A DNA stretch of 64,000 nucleotides from Candidatus Pantoea deserta. Its GTDB lineage: Bacteria > Pseudomonadota > Gammaproteobacteria > Enterobacterales > Enterobacteriaceae. This document shows positions 8,224-16,189 of this stretch, piece after piece. The first letter of the stretch is position 1; the number at the start of each line of letters is the position of its first letter. The notes under the pieces were generated by a model. The model saw only the letters and a list, made by a program, of their open reading frames with translations, was not told where the DNA came from and ran no database searches. Both the position numbers and the translations under genes were made by a program. The stretch covers positions 1 through 64,000 of the forward strand of contig NZ_RMVG01000006.1 in the NCBI RefSeq assembly GCF_003813865.1, in the 5' to 3' direction.

Positions 8224-9356
8224 TCCTTAACTGGTATGAACTGCGGCGACAGGCAAAGCGGGCGCTGCCTGCCTTTGCTTTCAGCTACGTTGACGGTGGT
8301 GCGGATGATGAGAAAACCCTGGCGCACAATATGTCAGTGTTTGATCGCTGGCAGTTTGCTCCCCCGGTGCTTAAGGATGCCAGCCAGCGCGATCTGCGTT
8401 GCAGAGTAGGTCAGAGCCAACTCAAAGTACCGCTGCTGGTTGCGCCTACCGGTTATAACGGCATGTTGCGTTATCAGGCGGATGAGACGCTGGCGCGTAC
8501 TGCTGCAAAACTCGGCCTGGGTCATATTCAGAGCACCGTTTCGACGGCTTCAATGGAACAACTGGCCGCCGTCTCTTCCGGGCCGCGCTGGTTTCAGCTG
8601 TATGTGCTGAAAGATCATGAAATTACGCTGAATTTACTGGCGCGTGCGCAACAGGCAGGGTGCGAAGCGCTGGTAGTGTCGGTAGATGCGGTGCATTTCG
8701 GCAACCGTGAACGCGACAGACGGCATTATCGTCGTCCGATGAAGCTCTCATTTAAGGCGATGGCAGACATTGCCTGTCATCCCGGCTGGGTGCGACGAGT
8801 CCTGATCCCGCATGGCATGCCAGGTTTTGGCAACCTGACGCCTTATCTGCCGCCTGAATACCAGAAAGGTATGGGCGCTGCCGCCTGGTTTGCCAGCCAG
8901 ATGGATCAAACGCTGAACTGGCAAACCCTGGCATGGATACGCAAACAGTGGCCCGGCCCGCTGTATATCAAAGGCTTGATGACAGTGGAAGATGTGCAAC
9001 TGGCGCAGCAACTTGGTGCAGAAGGCGTGGTGTTGTCGAATCACGGTGGCCGACAACTGGACGGCAGTATCAGCCCGATGCTGATGCTGGCGGCAGCGCG
9101 TCAGGCGGCGGGACGCGATTTCACCTTGCTGATTGATAGCGGCTTTCGCCGCGGTACTGATGTGGTCAAAGCGCTGGCGCTGGGGGCGAATGCAGTGTTG
9201 CTGGGACGCCCCCTGTTATATGCGGTGGCCAGTGGCGGAGAGCCGCAGGTTGAGCGAGCCATCTCCAGTATGGTAGCGGAAATCGACCGTACCATGGCGC
9301 AACTGGGTTGCTGTTCGATTAAGGATTTGCATCCGGGGCTGCTGAATCCTGCCTGA
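8220..9356 (+). CDS. FMN-dependent 2-hydroxyacid oxidase/dehydrogenase (LldD/GOX family)
   Basis: 378-residue TIM-barrel flavoenzyme of the glycolate oxidase/L-lactate dehydrogenase group, which oxidises 2-hydroxyacids to 2-oxoacids. Recognisable parts are AFSYVDGGADDEKTL near residue 20, VVSVDAVHFGNRERDRR near 150 and the catalytic SNHGGRQLDGS near 273, where His is the base and Arg binds the substrate carboxylate. It is translationally coupled to the monooxygenase (ATGA overlap) and is the last gene of the cluster. It probably oxidises a hydroxyacid fragment, perhaps glycolate-like, released upstream. Confidence 0.9.
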   Translation: MILNWYELRRQAKRALPAFAFSYVDGGADDEKTLAHNMSVFDRWQFAPPVLKDASQRDLRCRVGQSQLKVPLLVAPTGYNGMLRYQADETLARTAAKLGLGHIQSTVSTASMEQLAAVSSGPRWFQLYVLKDHEITLNLLARAQQAGCEALVVSVDAVHFGNRERDRRHYRRPMKLSFKAMADIACHPGWVRRVLIPHGMPGFGNLTPYLPPEYQKGMGAAAWFASQMDQTLNWQTLAWIRKQWPGPLYIKGLMTVEDVQLAQQLGAEGVVLSNHGGRQLDGSISPMLMLAAARQAAGRDFTLLIDSGFRRGTDVVKALALGANAVLLGRPLLYAVASGGEPQVERAISSMVAEIDRTMAQLGCCSIKDLHPGLLNPA

Positions 9357-10081
9357 ACCTGAGAGGAGTAAAGACTCGTTAAGGGAAAGGCGCGGACGAT
9401 TTCCTGTACCTTCAGGAGATAATTCATGCGCTGATATCAGGATCGGGGCTGGGCTGTAGATCTCTGTTTCAGATATGGCAAAAGGCTGACAATTGTTGAC
9501 AGGGAACGGCGCTATCCGTCTATTAAACAGCCAGTCCAGTGGCGTACCGACCGCATCCAGGGATCACTGCATGACAACTCAGCAAAACCTCCGCATCTCA
9601 AGAGTGACATCATTATGGAAGGCTCAGCGGCAAATGGTGCCTGGAGCATTGCGAGATAAGTTAAACCCGGAAGCGTTTAACCGGGAGCTGGGCGGGCATA
9701 CGGATAAAAGAAGGCCTTTGCGCGAGACAGCAAGAGCAACAAGAGGCTTTGTGACAGGCAAGGCCTCTTACCTGATATTGCATGAGGTACGAATGTCTGG
9801 ATGCGTTCTTAGGATGACAGATGACATCCTGATCAAAGACGGGAGACTTTTATAGCTTATCCGATCCGTTTCATTGGCCTCACGCCGCCGCTTCTTGTCC
9901 GTATCTTATTCTGCGAGGGGCATTCGTTCTGCAGTGCTTCTTTCTTTCTGCACCAATAAGTATCGCGGCTGCATTATTTCTGTGCATTTGCAGCCAGCAA
10001 GCTTCACACCCCTGTCTGTAAAACGCGGACATTTGCTAAATAAAAAATATTTCTTTTTAACTTTAAAATCATTTGCTTAAG
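9357..10081. other. Long intergenic stretch, no assured gene
   Basis: About 725 bases between the oxidative cluster and the next importer operon. An open frame at 9493-9855 (+) could encode 120 residues, but it shows no family I recognise, has a polar low-complexity composition and lacks a clear ribosome site. A TGACA-N5-TGACA direct repeat lies at 9487-9501. From 9980 on the DNA becomes AT-rich and leads into the promoter of the next operon. No terminator with a clear T-run was seen after 9356. Confidence 0.4.
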
Positions 10082-10099
10082 AAAAAGTGCTCACTTTTT
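10082..10099. promoter_or_regulatory. Perfect palindrome upstream of the sigma-54-type promoter
   Basis: The arms AAAAAGTG and CACTTTTT are perfect 8-bp complements separated by two bases (CT). The element ends 19 bases before the -24 box at 10119. An activator or repressor could bind here. The XRE-cupin regulator encoded at the end of the same operon is one candidate; a nitrogen regulator is another. It does not match the NtrC consensus. Confidence 0.45.
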
Positions 10100-10118
10100 G
10101 ATGCTAGTGGTTTTCGAC

Positions 10119-10134
10119 TGGCATGTTTCATGCT
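10119..10134 (+). promoter_or_regulatory. Candidate sigma-54 promoter of the DUF1989/amidohydrolase operon
   Basis: TGGCATGTTTCATGCT matches the -24/-12 consensus TGGCACG-N4-TTGCW at all but two bases (CAT for CAC, ATGC for TTGC). The required 10 bases separate GG from GC. Transcription would begin near 10145, about 50 bases before the first ATG. Sigma-54 control would fit a nitrogen-scavenging role. Confidence 0.6.
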
Positions 10135-10195
10135 TATTTCACTTCATTCAAGTAACTTGAACTGATTTCAAAATACTTTCACCGGGGTGGTAAAC

Positions 10196-11053
10196 ATGAA
10201 ACGAAGTAAAAAAGCGCTTTCTCTTATCTGGGCAATGCAGTGCGTAATCGGCGGGTTTTCCGCGATGGCTCACAGCGCAGATGTACTGGATCGCATCAAA
10301 GAAGAAAAAACTATTACCATTGCGACTGAGGCGCGTTATGCCCCCTTTGAGTCGGTAGAAAACGGCAAAATCGTGGGTTATGACGTCGATCTGATGAATC
10401 ACATTTTGGAGAAAAAGCTTCCTGGCGTAGCGGTTAAACAACTTGACCTGCCGTTTCAGGGCATCTTGCCCGGGCTGGATGCGAAGAAATTCGATTTTGT
10501 GGTTACGGCAGTTACTGTAAACAAACAGCGCGTTGCACACTTTGCGTTCACCGTGCCGATTGCAGAATCTACCGTTGCACTGCTTAAACGTGAAAATGAC
10601 GGCACAATTACTACATTAAATGATCTGAGCGGCAAAATAGTCGGATCCCAGGCGGGTTCAGGCCAGTTGCAGGTACTTCAGGAGTTCAACGAAAAACTTA
10701 AAGCCAGCGGCAAGCCTGGCATTAAAGAGATCAAGCAGTACGTCTCTTTTGATGAGGCCTACGCTGATCTGGCAAACAAACGTCTGGATGGCGTCGCGCA
10801 ATCGCTTTCCAACCTTGGCCCCCTAATCAAGTCACGCCCGGGCCTTTTCACTACCCTTAAACCCATGCTCGGACCTACCACCTATTTCGGCTGGGTCGGC
10901 CGTCAGGATACTGACAGCGCCTCTCTGGTGAAACTCCTCAGCGATGGCATCAGCGAAGCCAACAAAGATGGCACGATGAAAGCCCTTCAGCAGAAATGGT
11001 TTGGTTTCGTGATGGACGTGCCGGCGAACAAAATGCCCGCACCCGCGCTGTAA
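10196..11053 (+). CDS. ABC importer substrate-binding protein, polar amino acid type
   Basis: 285-residue periplasmic binding protein of solute-binding family 3. A Sec signal peptide (positive start MKRSKK, hydrophobic core, cleavage near AHSA at about 27) precedes the family motif ATEARYAPFESVENGKIVGYDVDLM, which marks amino-acid binders. ATG 10196 is chosen over the in-frame GTG at 10187 because GGGGTGG then serves as ribosome site and the signal peptide starts cleanly. It begins a tight operon of transporter, hydrolase and DUF1989 genes. Its ligand is probably an amino-acid-like compound, by context a ureido or guanidino acid. Confidence 0.88.
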   Translation: MKRSKKALSLIWAMQCVIGGFSAMAHSADVLDRIKEEKTITIATEARYAPFESVENGKIVGYDVDLMNHILEKKLPGVAVKQLDLPFQGILPGLDAKKFDFVVTAVTVNKQRVAHFAFTVPIAESTVALLKRENDGTITTLNDLSGKIVGSQAGSGQLQVLQEFNEKLKASGKPGIKEIKQYVSFDEAYADLANKRLDGVAQSLSNLGPLIKSRPGLFTTLKPMLGPTTYFGWVGRQDTDSASLVKLLSDGISEANKDGTMKALQQKWFGFVMDVPANKMPAPAL

Positions 11054-11064
11054 GAGGTGAGAAT

Positions 11065-11724
11065 ATGGGCGAATTCTTCTCGCTGCTGACCCATTGGCTG
11101 CCGATGCTAATTGATGGTGCGGTTACTACCGCCTCACTGTGCATTGTTGCCATCGTTGCCGGTTTTTTTGTCGGTGTGGTGATTTATCTGATGGAGAATG
11201 GCCGGTCATCAATCGCGTGCAGATTCGCCCGTGTGTATATCAGCCTGTTTCGCGGCACGCCGGTTATTGCACAGGTCTTGCTCTGTTATTACCTGCCGGG
11301 TGAACTGGGCCTGTCATTGCCGGGCTACCTGGCCGCTGTTATCGCACTCACGTTAAATACCGCAGCCTACCAGTCGCAGATTTTGCACAGCGGTTTTCGG
11401 GCCATTGCGCCGGGGCAACTGGAAGCTGCGTCAATCTGTGGACTGACGCCACGTCAGGCGCTGTGGCATATCCAGATCCCGCAGGTGCTGCGTTTGACAT
11501 TACCGTCGTTAATTTCCGAATTGATCGACGTGATCAAGGCTTCTGCCGTGGTGTCAGTGATTGCCATTACAGATCTGATGCGAGTCGGGCAACAACTTGC
11601 CTCCTCAACCTATCGGCCGCTGGAAGTCTATATTGCTATCGCGCTGTCGTATCTGGTACTCACCAGCCTGCTTTCGCTGCTGGGCAGCTATGCTGAACGC
11701 CGCTGGCAGAAGGAGAGTCAATGA
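11065..11724 (+). CDS. ABC importer permease 1, polar amino acid type (HisM/GlnP family)
   Basis: 219-residue inner-membrane permease with about five hydrophobic segments. It has the HisM/GlnP-type loop GQLEAASICGLTPRQALWHIQIPQ, which contacts the ATPase. The start at ATG 11065 follows AGAGGTGAG; longer readings would run back into the binding protein gene. The stop overlaps the start of the second permease by four bases. It forms the pore with the protein encoded at 11721-12359. Confidence 0.88.
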   Translation: MGEFFSLLTHWLPMLIDGAVTTASLCIVAIVAGFFVGVVIYLMENGRSSIACRFARVYISLFRGTPVIAQVLLCYYLPGELGLSLPGYLAAVIALTLNTAAYQSQILHSGFRAIAPGQLEAASICGLTPRQALWHIQIPQVLRLTLPSLISELIDVIKASAVVSVIAITDLMRVGQQLASSTYRPLEVYIAIALSYLVLTSLLSLLGSYAERRWQKESQ

Positions 11725-12359
11725 ACGACTTCCTACTCTATATCCCCGATTTTAGTCATGCTCTCGTCGTTACGCTCGGTATCAGTCTGTGTGCTGCTTT
11801 GTCAGGCGCTCTCATCGGTTTCGCTGCACAGGCCATGAGCCGTATGAACGCGTTACTGTACGGATTGTGGCGCACTTATGTCTGGCTGGTACGTGGCACT
11901 CCCTATTTAGCGCAGCTGGCGGTGTTCTACTTTGGCCTGCCGGCAATCGGCATCACGCTTAGCGCCGTCGAAGCCACGGTGATGTCACTGGCGCTATACA
12001 GTACCGCTTACTTCGGCGAAATTTTCCGCGCCGCATGGAAGAGCATCAGTGTCGGGCAACTGGAAGCTGCGCAGGTACACGATATTTCTGCCTGGAAAAG
12101 CTTCTGGCATATCCAGACGCCGCAGGCGCTTCGTTTCAGCTTTCCATTACTGGGTAATCAGTTTATTTCCACGATTAAAGAAAGCGCGGTGGCTTCGGTG
12201 ATTACCGTGCCTGAACTGACCATGACGACTGGGCAAATTGTCGCCAACACCTACACCTATATCGTGCCGTACACCCTGTTGATCCTCAGCTACTGGCTTC
12301 TGGCTCAGGGTGTCAGTATCGGCGTGCGTCTGTTGAGCCGCACCTCTGTAGAAGGATAA
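11721..12359 (+). CDS. ABC importer permease 2, polar amino acid type
   Basis: 212-residue partner of the preceding permease, of the same family. It has the segment RTYVWLVRGTPYLAQLAVFYFGLP and the coupling loop GQLEAAQVHDISAWKSFWHIQTPQ. It starts by ATGA overlap and ends four bases before the ATPase start, so the three transporter genes are translated together. Two unlike permeases with one ATPase is the usual histidine/glutamine-type layout. Confidence 0.88.
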   Translation: MNDFLLYIPDFSHALVVTLGISLCAALSGALIGFAAQAMSRMNALLYGLWRTYVWLVRGTPYLAQLAVFYFGLPAIGITLSAVEATVMSLALYSTAYFGEIFRAAWKSISVGQLEAAQVHDISAWKSFWHIQTPQALRFSFPLLGNQFISTIKESAVASVITVPELTMTTGQIVANTYTYIVPYTLLILSYWLLAQGVSIGVRLLSRTSVEG

Positions 12360-12363
12360 GAGC

Positions 12364-13176
12364 ATGCATCCCCAACCTATTCTTGAACTACGCCATGTTG
12401 GTAAGTCATTTGCCGAAAATCGTGTGCTCGCAGAAATCAACCTCACGGTCAGTGCCGGTGAGATCGTAACGCTAATTGGCCCATCAGGCTCGGGTAAAAC
12501 GACCGCGCTGCGCTGTATGAATTTTCTCGAAGCCTATGACGAAGGAGACGTTCTGATAAAAGGGCAGCTTCTGGGGTACAGCAGCAACAGCCGCAGCCTG
12601 AAAGATCGTGACAGCGCAGCGTTGATTGCCGAAGTGCGTCGTCCGCTGGCTATGGTGTTTCAGCAATTTAATCTGTGGCCACATATGACGGTATTAGAAA
12701 ATGTCTGCGCACCGCTAATTCTTGGTAAGAAAACGCCACGTGATGTGGCGCGGAAGAAAGCGGCGCAAGCACTGGCGCAGGTGGGAATGGCGGAAAAAGC
12801 CAGTGTGCGGCCAGCTCGCCTTTCTGGAGGACAACAACAGCGCGTTGGTATTGCCCGAGCGCTGGCGCTGGAGCCTGAGCTTATGTTGCTGGACGAGCCC
12901 ACTTCTGCACTAGACCCGGAGCGAGTGGAAGAGGTCCAGGACGTGGTGAAAGCCCTGGCCAGTGACGGAATGACCATGGTGATGGTGACTCATGAAATGT
13001 CATTCGCGGCCAAAATTTCCTCACGCGTGGTATTCATGGCGGGCGGTTCGATTATTGAAAGCGGTGCGCCAGATAAGCTGTTTCGTCAGCCCCAAACCGA
13101 TCGACTGAAGAATTTCCTCGCGCCCTGGTTTAAGCGCCCGTTACAACTGGACGAACGGGAGATAAACGATGCCTGA
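12364..13176 (+). CDS. ABC importer ATP-binding protein, polar amino acid type (GlnQ/HisP family)
   Basis: 270-residue ATPase. It has Walker A GPSGSGKTT near residue 39, signature [15 protein letters not shown] near 155, Walker [15 protein letters not shown] and H-loop VTHEMSFA. No extra C-terminal domain is present, as usual for GlnQ/HisP. An insert of about 15 residues before the Q-loop (around KDRDSAALIAEVRRPL) is typical of this subfamily. The final eight bases overlap the amidohydrolase start. Confidence 0.9.
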   Translation: MHPQPILELRHVGKSFAENRVLAEINLTVSAGEIVTLIGPSGSGKTTALRCMNFLEAYDEGDVLIKGQLLGYSSNSRSLKDRDSAALIAEVRRPLAMVFQQFNLWPHMTVLENVCAPLILGKKTPRDVARKKAAQALAQVGMAEKASVRPARLSGGQQQRVGIARALALEPELMLLDEPTSALDPERVEEVQDVVKALASDGMTMVMVTHEMSFAAKISSRVVFMAGGSIIESGAPDKLFRQPQTDRLKNFLAPWFKRPLQLDEREINDA

Positions 13177-14425
13177 TATCACCCCGATGCAGGTCGTAGC
13201 GCAAGTCAGCCAGCAGCGTCTGTTGGACAGACTGGCGCAACTTGCCCGCTTTGGCGCGCTGGAAAATGGTGGCGTTGATCGCCAGGCACTGTCGACTGCG
13301 GAACTGGATGCACGCGCCTGGTTGATCGATTGGGCTGGCTCACTGGGCTGTGAAGTGATAACCGATGACAGTGCCAATCTTTTCATCCGTCGTGCCGGAC
13401 AAGAGGCTTTGCCGCCTGTGGTCACCGGCAGCCATATTGATACCCAACCGTCTGGCGGAAATCTTGATGGTTGTTATGGTGTTATCGCGGGAATGGAGTG
13501 CCTGAGCGCATTGCATGAAGCGGGGATTGTGACGCGTCGTCCAATCGAGGTCGCAGTCTGGATGAATGAAGAGGGCAGTCGTTTCGCACCGGGCGCAATG
13601 GGATCCAGCGCTTATGTCGAACCCACGCGCTTGAACGATTATTTGGCCCATCAGGATGCAAGGGGAACCACGGTGGCGCAAGCGCTGCAACAGTGTCATG
13701 AGCGATTTCCCCATTTACCCCGCCGTGCCCGCGTTCCCTTTGCTGCCTTTATTGAGCTGCACATTGAGCAAGGACCGGTGCTGGAGCAGGCGGCGCTGCC
13801 GCTGGCTGTGGTCAGCGGTATTCAGGGCGTGCGTTGGTATCAGGTTACCTGTTACGGCGAATCGGCACACGCGGGCACGACGCCCATGGCTATGCGTCAG
13901 GATGCGATGACGCTCGCCCGTCGCACGGCTCATCAGGTCGAACTGGCGATGGCGCATCTGCCAGCAGAAGAATTACGTCTGACTTTTGGGCGTTGGGACA
14001 TAACGCCAAACGCCATTAACACCACCGCCTCGCAGGTGAGTTTTACCATAGATTTTCGCCATGCTGACGCCTCAGTTCTCGCGGAATTTGACGCCGTCAT
14101 GCAGCAATTTGCCGCCGTGAATGTTCAGGTTAAGAGCCTGTTTCATCATCAGTCAGTGGCCTTTGACGTCGGATTGATAGCACAGCAGCATGCCAGCGCA
14201 GAGGCGCTGGGAATAGCAGCAATGAAGCTGATGTCCGGCGCATTCCACGATGCGATGCATCTTGCCGGACACTGCCCGACCAGCATGTTTTTCGTCCCTA
14301 GCCATTGTGGTATTAGCCATAATCCGGCTGAGCACACTGACCCTCAATATCTGTATCTTGGCGCCAAAGCGTTAGCGCATTGCCTGACAGAACTGGCCAA
14401 TCAATCTGAAGGAGTTAATCCATGA
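13169..14425 (+). CDS. M20-family amidohydrolase, AllC/HyuC-like (N-carbamoyl amidohydrolase)
   Basis: 418-residue binuclear metal hydrolase of the allantoate amidohydrolase / N-carbamoyl-L-amino-acid hydrolase branch. Metal-site motifs are visible: GSHIDTQPSGGNLDG near residue 87, MNEEGSRFAPGAMGS near 131, ELHIEQGPVLE near 196 and GISHNPAEHTD near the C-terminus. The family splits R-NH-CO-NH2 into R-NH2, CO2 and NH3. It overlaps the ATPase by 8 bases and the DUF1989 gene by 4. No allantoinase gene is nearby, so allantoate is not the obvious substrate. An imported or internally made N-carbamoyl compound is more likely. Confidence 0.85.
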   Translation: MPDITPMQVVAQVSQQRLLDRLAQLARFGALENGGVDRQALSTAELDARAWLIDWAGSLGCEVITDDSANLFIRRAGQEALPPVVTGSHIDTQPSGGNLDGCYGVIAGMECLSALHEAGIVTRRPIEVAVWMNEEGSRFAPGAMGSSAYVEPTRLNDYLAHQDARGTTVAQALQQCHERFPHLPRRARVPFAAFIELHIEQGPVLEQAALPLAVVSGIQGVRWYQVTCYGESAHAGTTPMAMRQDAMTLARRTAHQVELAMAHLPAEELRLTFGRWDITPNAINTTASQVSFTIDFRHADASVLAEFDAVMQQFAAVNVQVKSLFHHQSVAFDVGLIAQQHASAEALGIAAMKLMSGAFHDAMHLAGHCPTSMFFVPSHCGISHNPAEHTDPQYLYLGAKALAHCLTELANQSEGVNP

Positions 14426-15120
14426 GCACATCAACCTATCCTGCATGCTGTGACAAAGACAACGGCTGTGCGCTGGGCAGCAACGCTACGTTATCTTCCG
14501 CGATTTCTGCGGACGGTACGCCGATTTCCGGGGAGCTATACACTGTGCCGGCACGCTGCGGCTGCGCCGTGCGTTTGAGAAAGGGACAAATTATTCGTAT
14601 TATCAATACGCCCGGCAGTCAGGTTTGTGATACCTGGCTGTTCAACAGCGACGATCTCAGCGAGTTCTCCTCGATGGAACATACCCGAGCCTATATTGAT
14701 AAGATCATCCCGAAGGAAGGCGATGCATTGGTTACCAACCAACGTCGTCCGATTGGTACGCTGCTGACTGACACTTCGCCAGGCATTCACGATACGCTGA
14801 TCGCCGCTTGCGACCTGCATCGTTATACAAATTTAGGTGTGACTGAATATCACGACAGCTGTGCCGACAATATGCGTCTGGCGCTGAATGCTATCGGTTT
14901 GCGCGCCCGTGAAGTACCGCAGCCACTGAACCTGTGGATGAATATTCCGGTCAATGCCGACAATTCCATCTCCTGGCTGCCAACGGTGAGCAAAGCCGGC
15001 GACTACGTAGAGATTCGTGCCGAGCTGGATTGTATTGTGGTGATGTCGGCATGCCCGCAGGATATCGTGCCAATCAACAGCTGTGATCCACAGCCGGTGC
15101 ATTTCTACGTAGCGGATTGA
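14422..15120 (+). CDS. DUF1989 protein (urea carboxylase-associated / carboxyguanidine deiminase-like)
   Basis: 232-residue member of DUF1989. Two proteins of this family form carboxyguanidine deiminase (CgdAB) in bacterial guanidine use, and others are annotated only as urea carboxylase-associated. Conserved features here are the INTPGSQVCDTW segment, TNLGVTEYHDSCADNMRLAL and SACPQDIVPIN, whose Cys and His residues probably bind metal. A Cys-rich N-terminus (ACCDKDNGC) is unusual. It is translationally coupled to the AllC/HyuC-type gene (ATGA). That pairing suggests deimination of a guanidino group to a ureido group, which the amidohydrolase then removes. Only one DUF1989 gene is present. 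Confidence 0.8.
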   Translation: MSTSTYPACCDKDNGCALGSNATLSSAISADGTPISGELYTVPARCGCAVRLRKGQIIRIINTPGSQVCDTWLFNSDDLSEFSSMEHTRAYIDKIIPKEGDALVTNQRRPIGTLLTDTSPGIHDTLIAACDLHRYTNLGVTEYHDSCADNMRLALNAIGLRAREVPQPLNLWMNIPVNADNSISWLPTVSKAGDYVEIRAELDCIVVMSACPQDIVPINSCDPQPVHFYVAD

Positions 15121-15151
15121 TAAGCCAGCCTACTCGTACAGGTATTAACGT

Positions 15152-15173
15152 GCCCGGCCAGTGCCGGGCGTTT
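15152..15173 (+). terminator. GC-rich hairpin after the DUF1989 gene
   Basis: A perfect 7-bp stem GCCCGGC / GCCGGGC with a 4-base loop is followed by GTTTC. It lies 31 bases after the DUF1989 stop and 26 before the regulator gene. The short T-run suggests partial termination or an RNA-stabilising hairpin rather than a full stop. Confidence 0.5.
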
Positions 15174-15198
15174 CAATAGAAAGTAACAGAAGCAGAGT

Positions 15199-15789
15199 AT
15201 GAAAAAAAACGGCGAAGCCAGTGGAAAAGGGTTATCAGATTTAGGCATGCGACTACGGCATGCGCGCTTAGCGCAGGAAATCACCCTGAAACAACTGGCG
15301 CAAAAAGTCGGCTGTTCAGAGAGTTTGCTGTCGAAGCTGGAGAATGAGGTCGCTGCACCGTCTCTGGCAATGCTACACCGTTTGGCCACCGCACTTGAAA
15401 CCAACATTTCTGACCTGATGGCTGAAAGTTGGGTGGCCGATTCACCCGTGATGAAGGCTGAGAGCCGCCGACGCAAACGCTTTGTACACCGTAACAGGAA
15501 AGGTGGCATTGAGTTGGAGAACTTAACACATCACCATAAAGGCGGCCTGTTACAGGGCAATATTCATGTTATTGAACCCGGTGTCGCCAGTGACGGACAG
15601 ATTGAACATCATGGAGAAGAGATGGGTTATGTGCTTGAGGGAGAGGTTGCGCTTTACCTTGGCGATCAGGTTTACGAACTGAGTGTCGGGGACTCGTTCT
15701 ATTTTCCCAGCAATGTGCCGCACGGTTACAGCAATACCGGCACAACGGTTGCCAAAGTGTTGTGGGTGAATACTCCTGTCACCTTTTGA
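15199..15789 (+). CDS. XRE-family regulator with C-terminal cupin domain
   Basis: 196-residue regulator. It has an N-terminal helix-turn-helix at about residues 15-70 (KQLAQKVGCSESLLSKLENE) and a cupin sensor domain at about 120-190 (HHGEEMGYVLEGEVALYLGD, FYFPSNVPHGYSN). This is the architecture of PuuR-type regulators of amine and amino-acid use. It sits directly after the import/amidohydrolase/DUF1989 operon and probably controls it, perhaps through the palindrome at 10082-10099. The ligand would bind in the cupin pocket. Confidence 0.88.
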   Translation: MKKNGEASGKGLSDLGMRLRHARLAQEITLKQLAQKVGCSESLLSKLENEVAAPSLAMLHRLATALETNISDLMAESWVADSPVMKAESRRRKRFVHRNRKGGIELENLTHHHKGGLLQGNIHVIEPGVASDGQIEHHGEEMGYVLEGEVALYLGDQVYELSVGDSFYFPSNVPHGYSNTGTTVAKVLWVNTPVTF

Positions 15790-16152
15790 GGGTGTATCAG
15801 GTACAGGCTGTTAGTCCAGTACTCTGGTCAGGCAGTACCTGAGCGAAGTTTTACATGATGACTAAATTGTCAGACAGCGAGAGGGCTAAACCGGTATATT
15901 GGCCATTAAAGCAATAAAGACTGGCGAGACGATCAGAGAAGAAGCAAGCTCTATGGCTGATTTTTTTAACTTGTTTAGCTCAAACAGCGAAATATAGAAC
16001 TATATAGCATTCAAGAAGTTGATAGTACCTGCAGTAATGCTTGGTGCACATAATCATAATTATGTTAAATTATCTACGCTAAGATCAAAGCCTGGCGCTC
16101 GCAAGCAATTGCTTAATTTTCGCAACCCTGCTCAGTAAAATATCCTGCTTTG
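15790..16152. other. Intergenic stretch without a gene
   Basis: About 360 bases between the XRE-cupin gene and the terminator of the aminotransferase. An inverted repeat TCAGGTAC (15797-15804) / GTACCTGA (15835-15842) with a 30-base loop follows the regulator stop and could form a weak hairpin. The rest is AT-rich, and I see no coding or RNA-gene signature. Confidence 0.4.
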
Positions 16153-16188
16153 AACGTGCAAGCCGCGCCGGCTGACTTGCACGTTTTA
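16153..16188. terminator. Strong hairpin terminator, probably bidirectional
   Basis: Perfect 10-bp arms AACGTGCAAG (16153-16162) and CTTGCACGTT (16176-16185) with a 13-base loop are followed by TTTT on the plus strand. It stands immediately after the stop of the minus-strand aminotransferase and would end its transcript, although the T-run is better on the plus strand. Confidence 0.7.
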
Positions 16189-16189
16189 A

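Noticed and set aside
9493..9855. 120-residue open frame between two operons
   Set aside because: No recognisable domain, polar low-complexity composition, no convincing ribosome site. Kept only as a remark in the intergenic entry.
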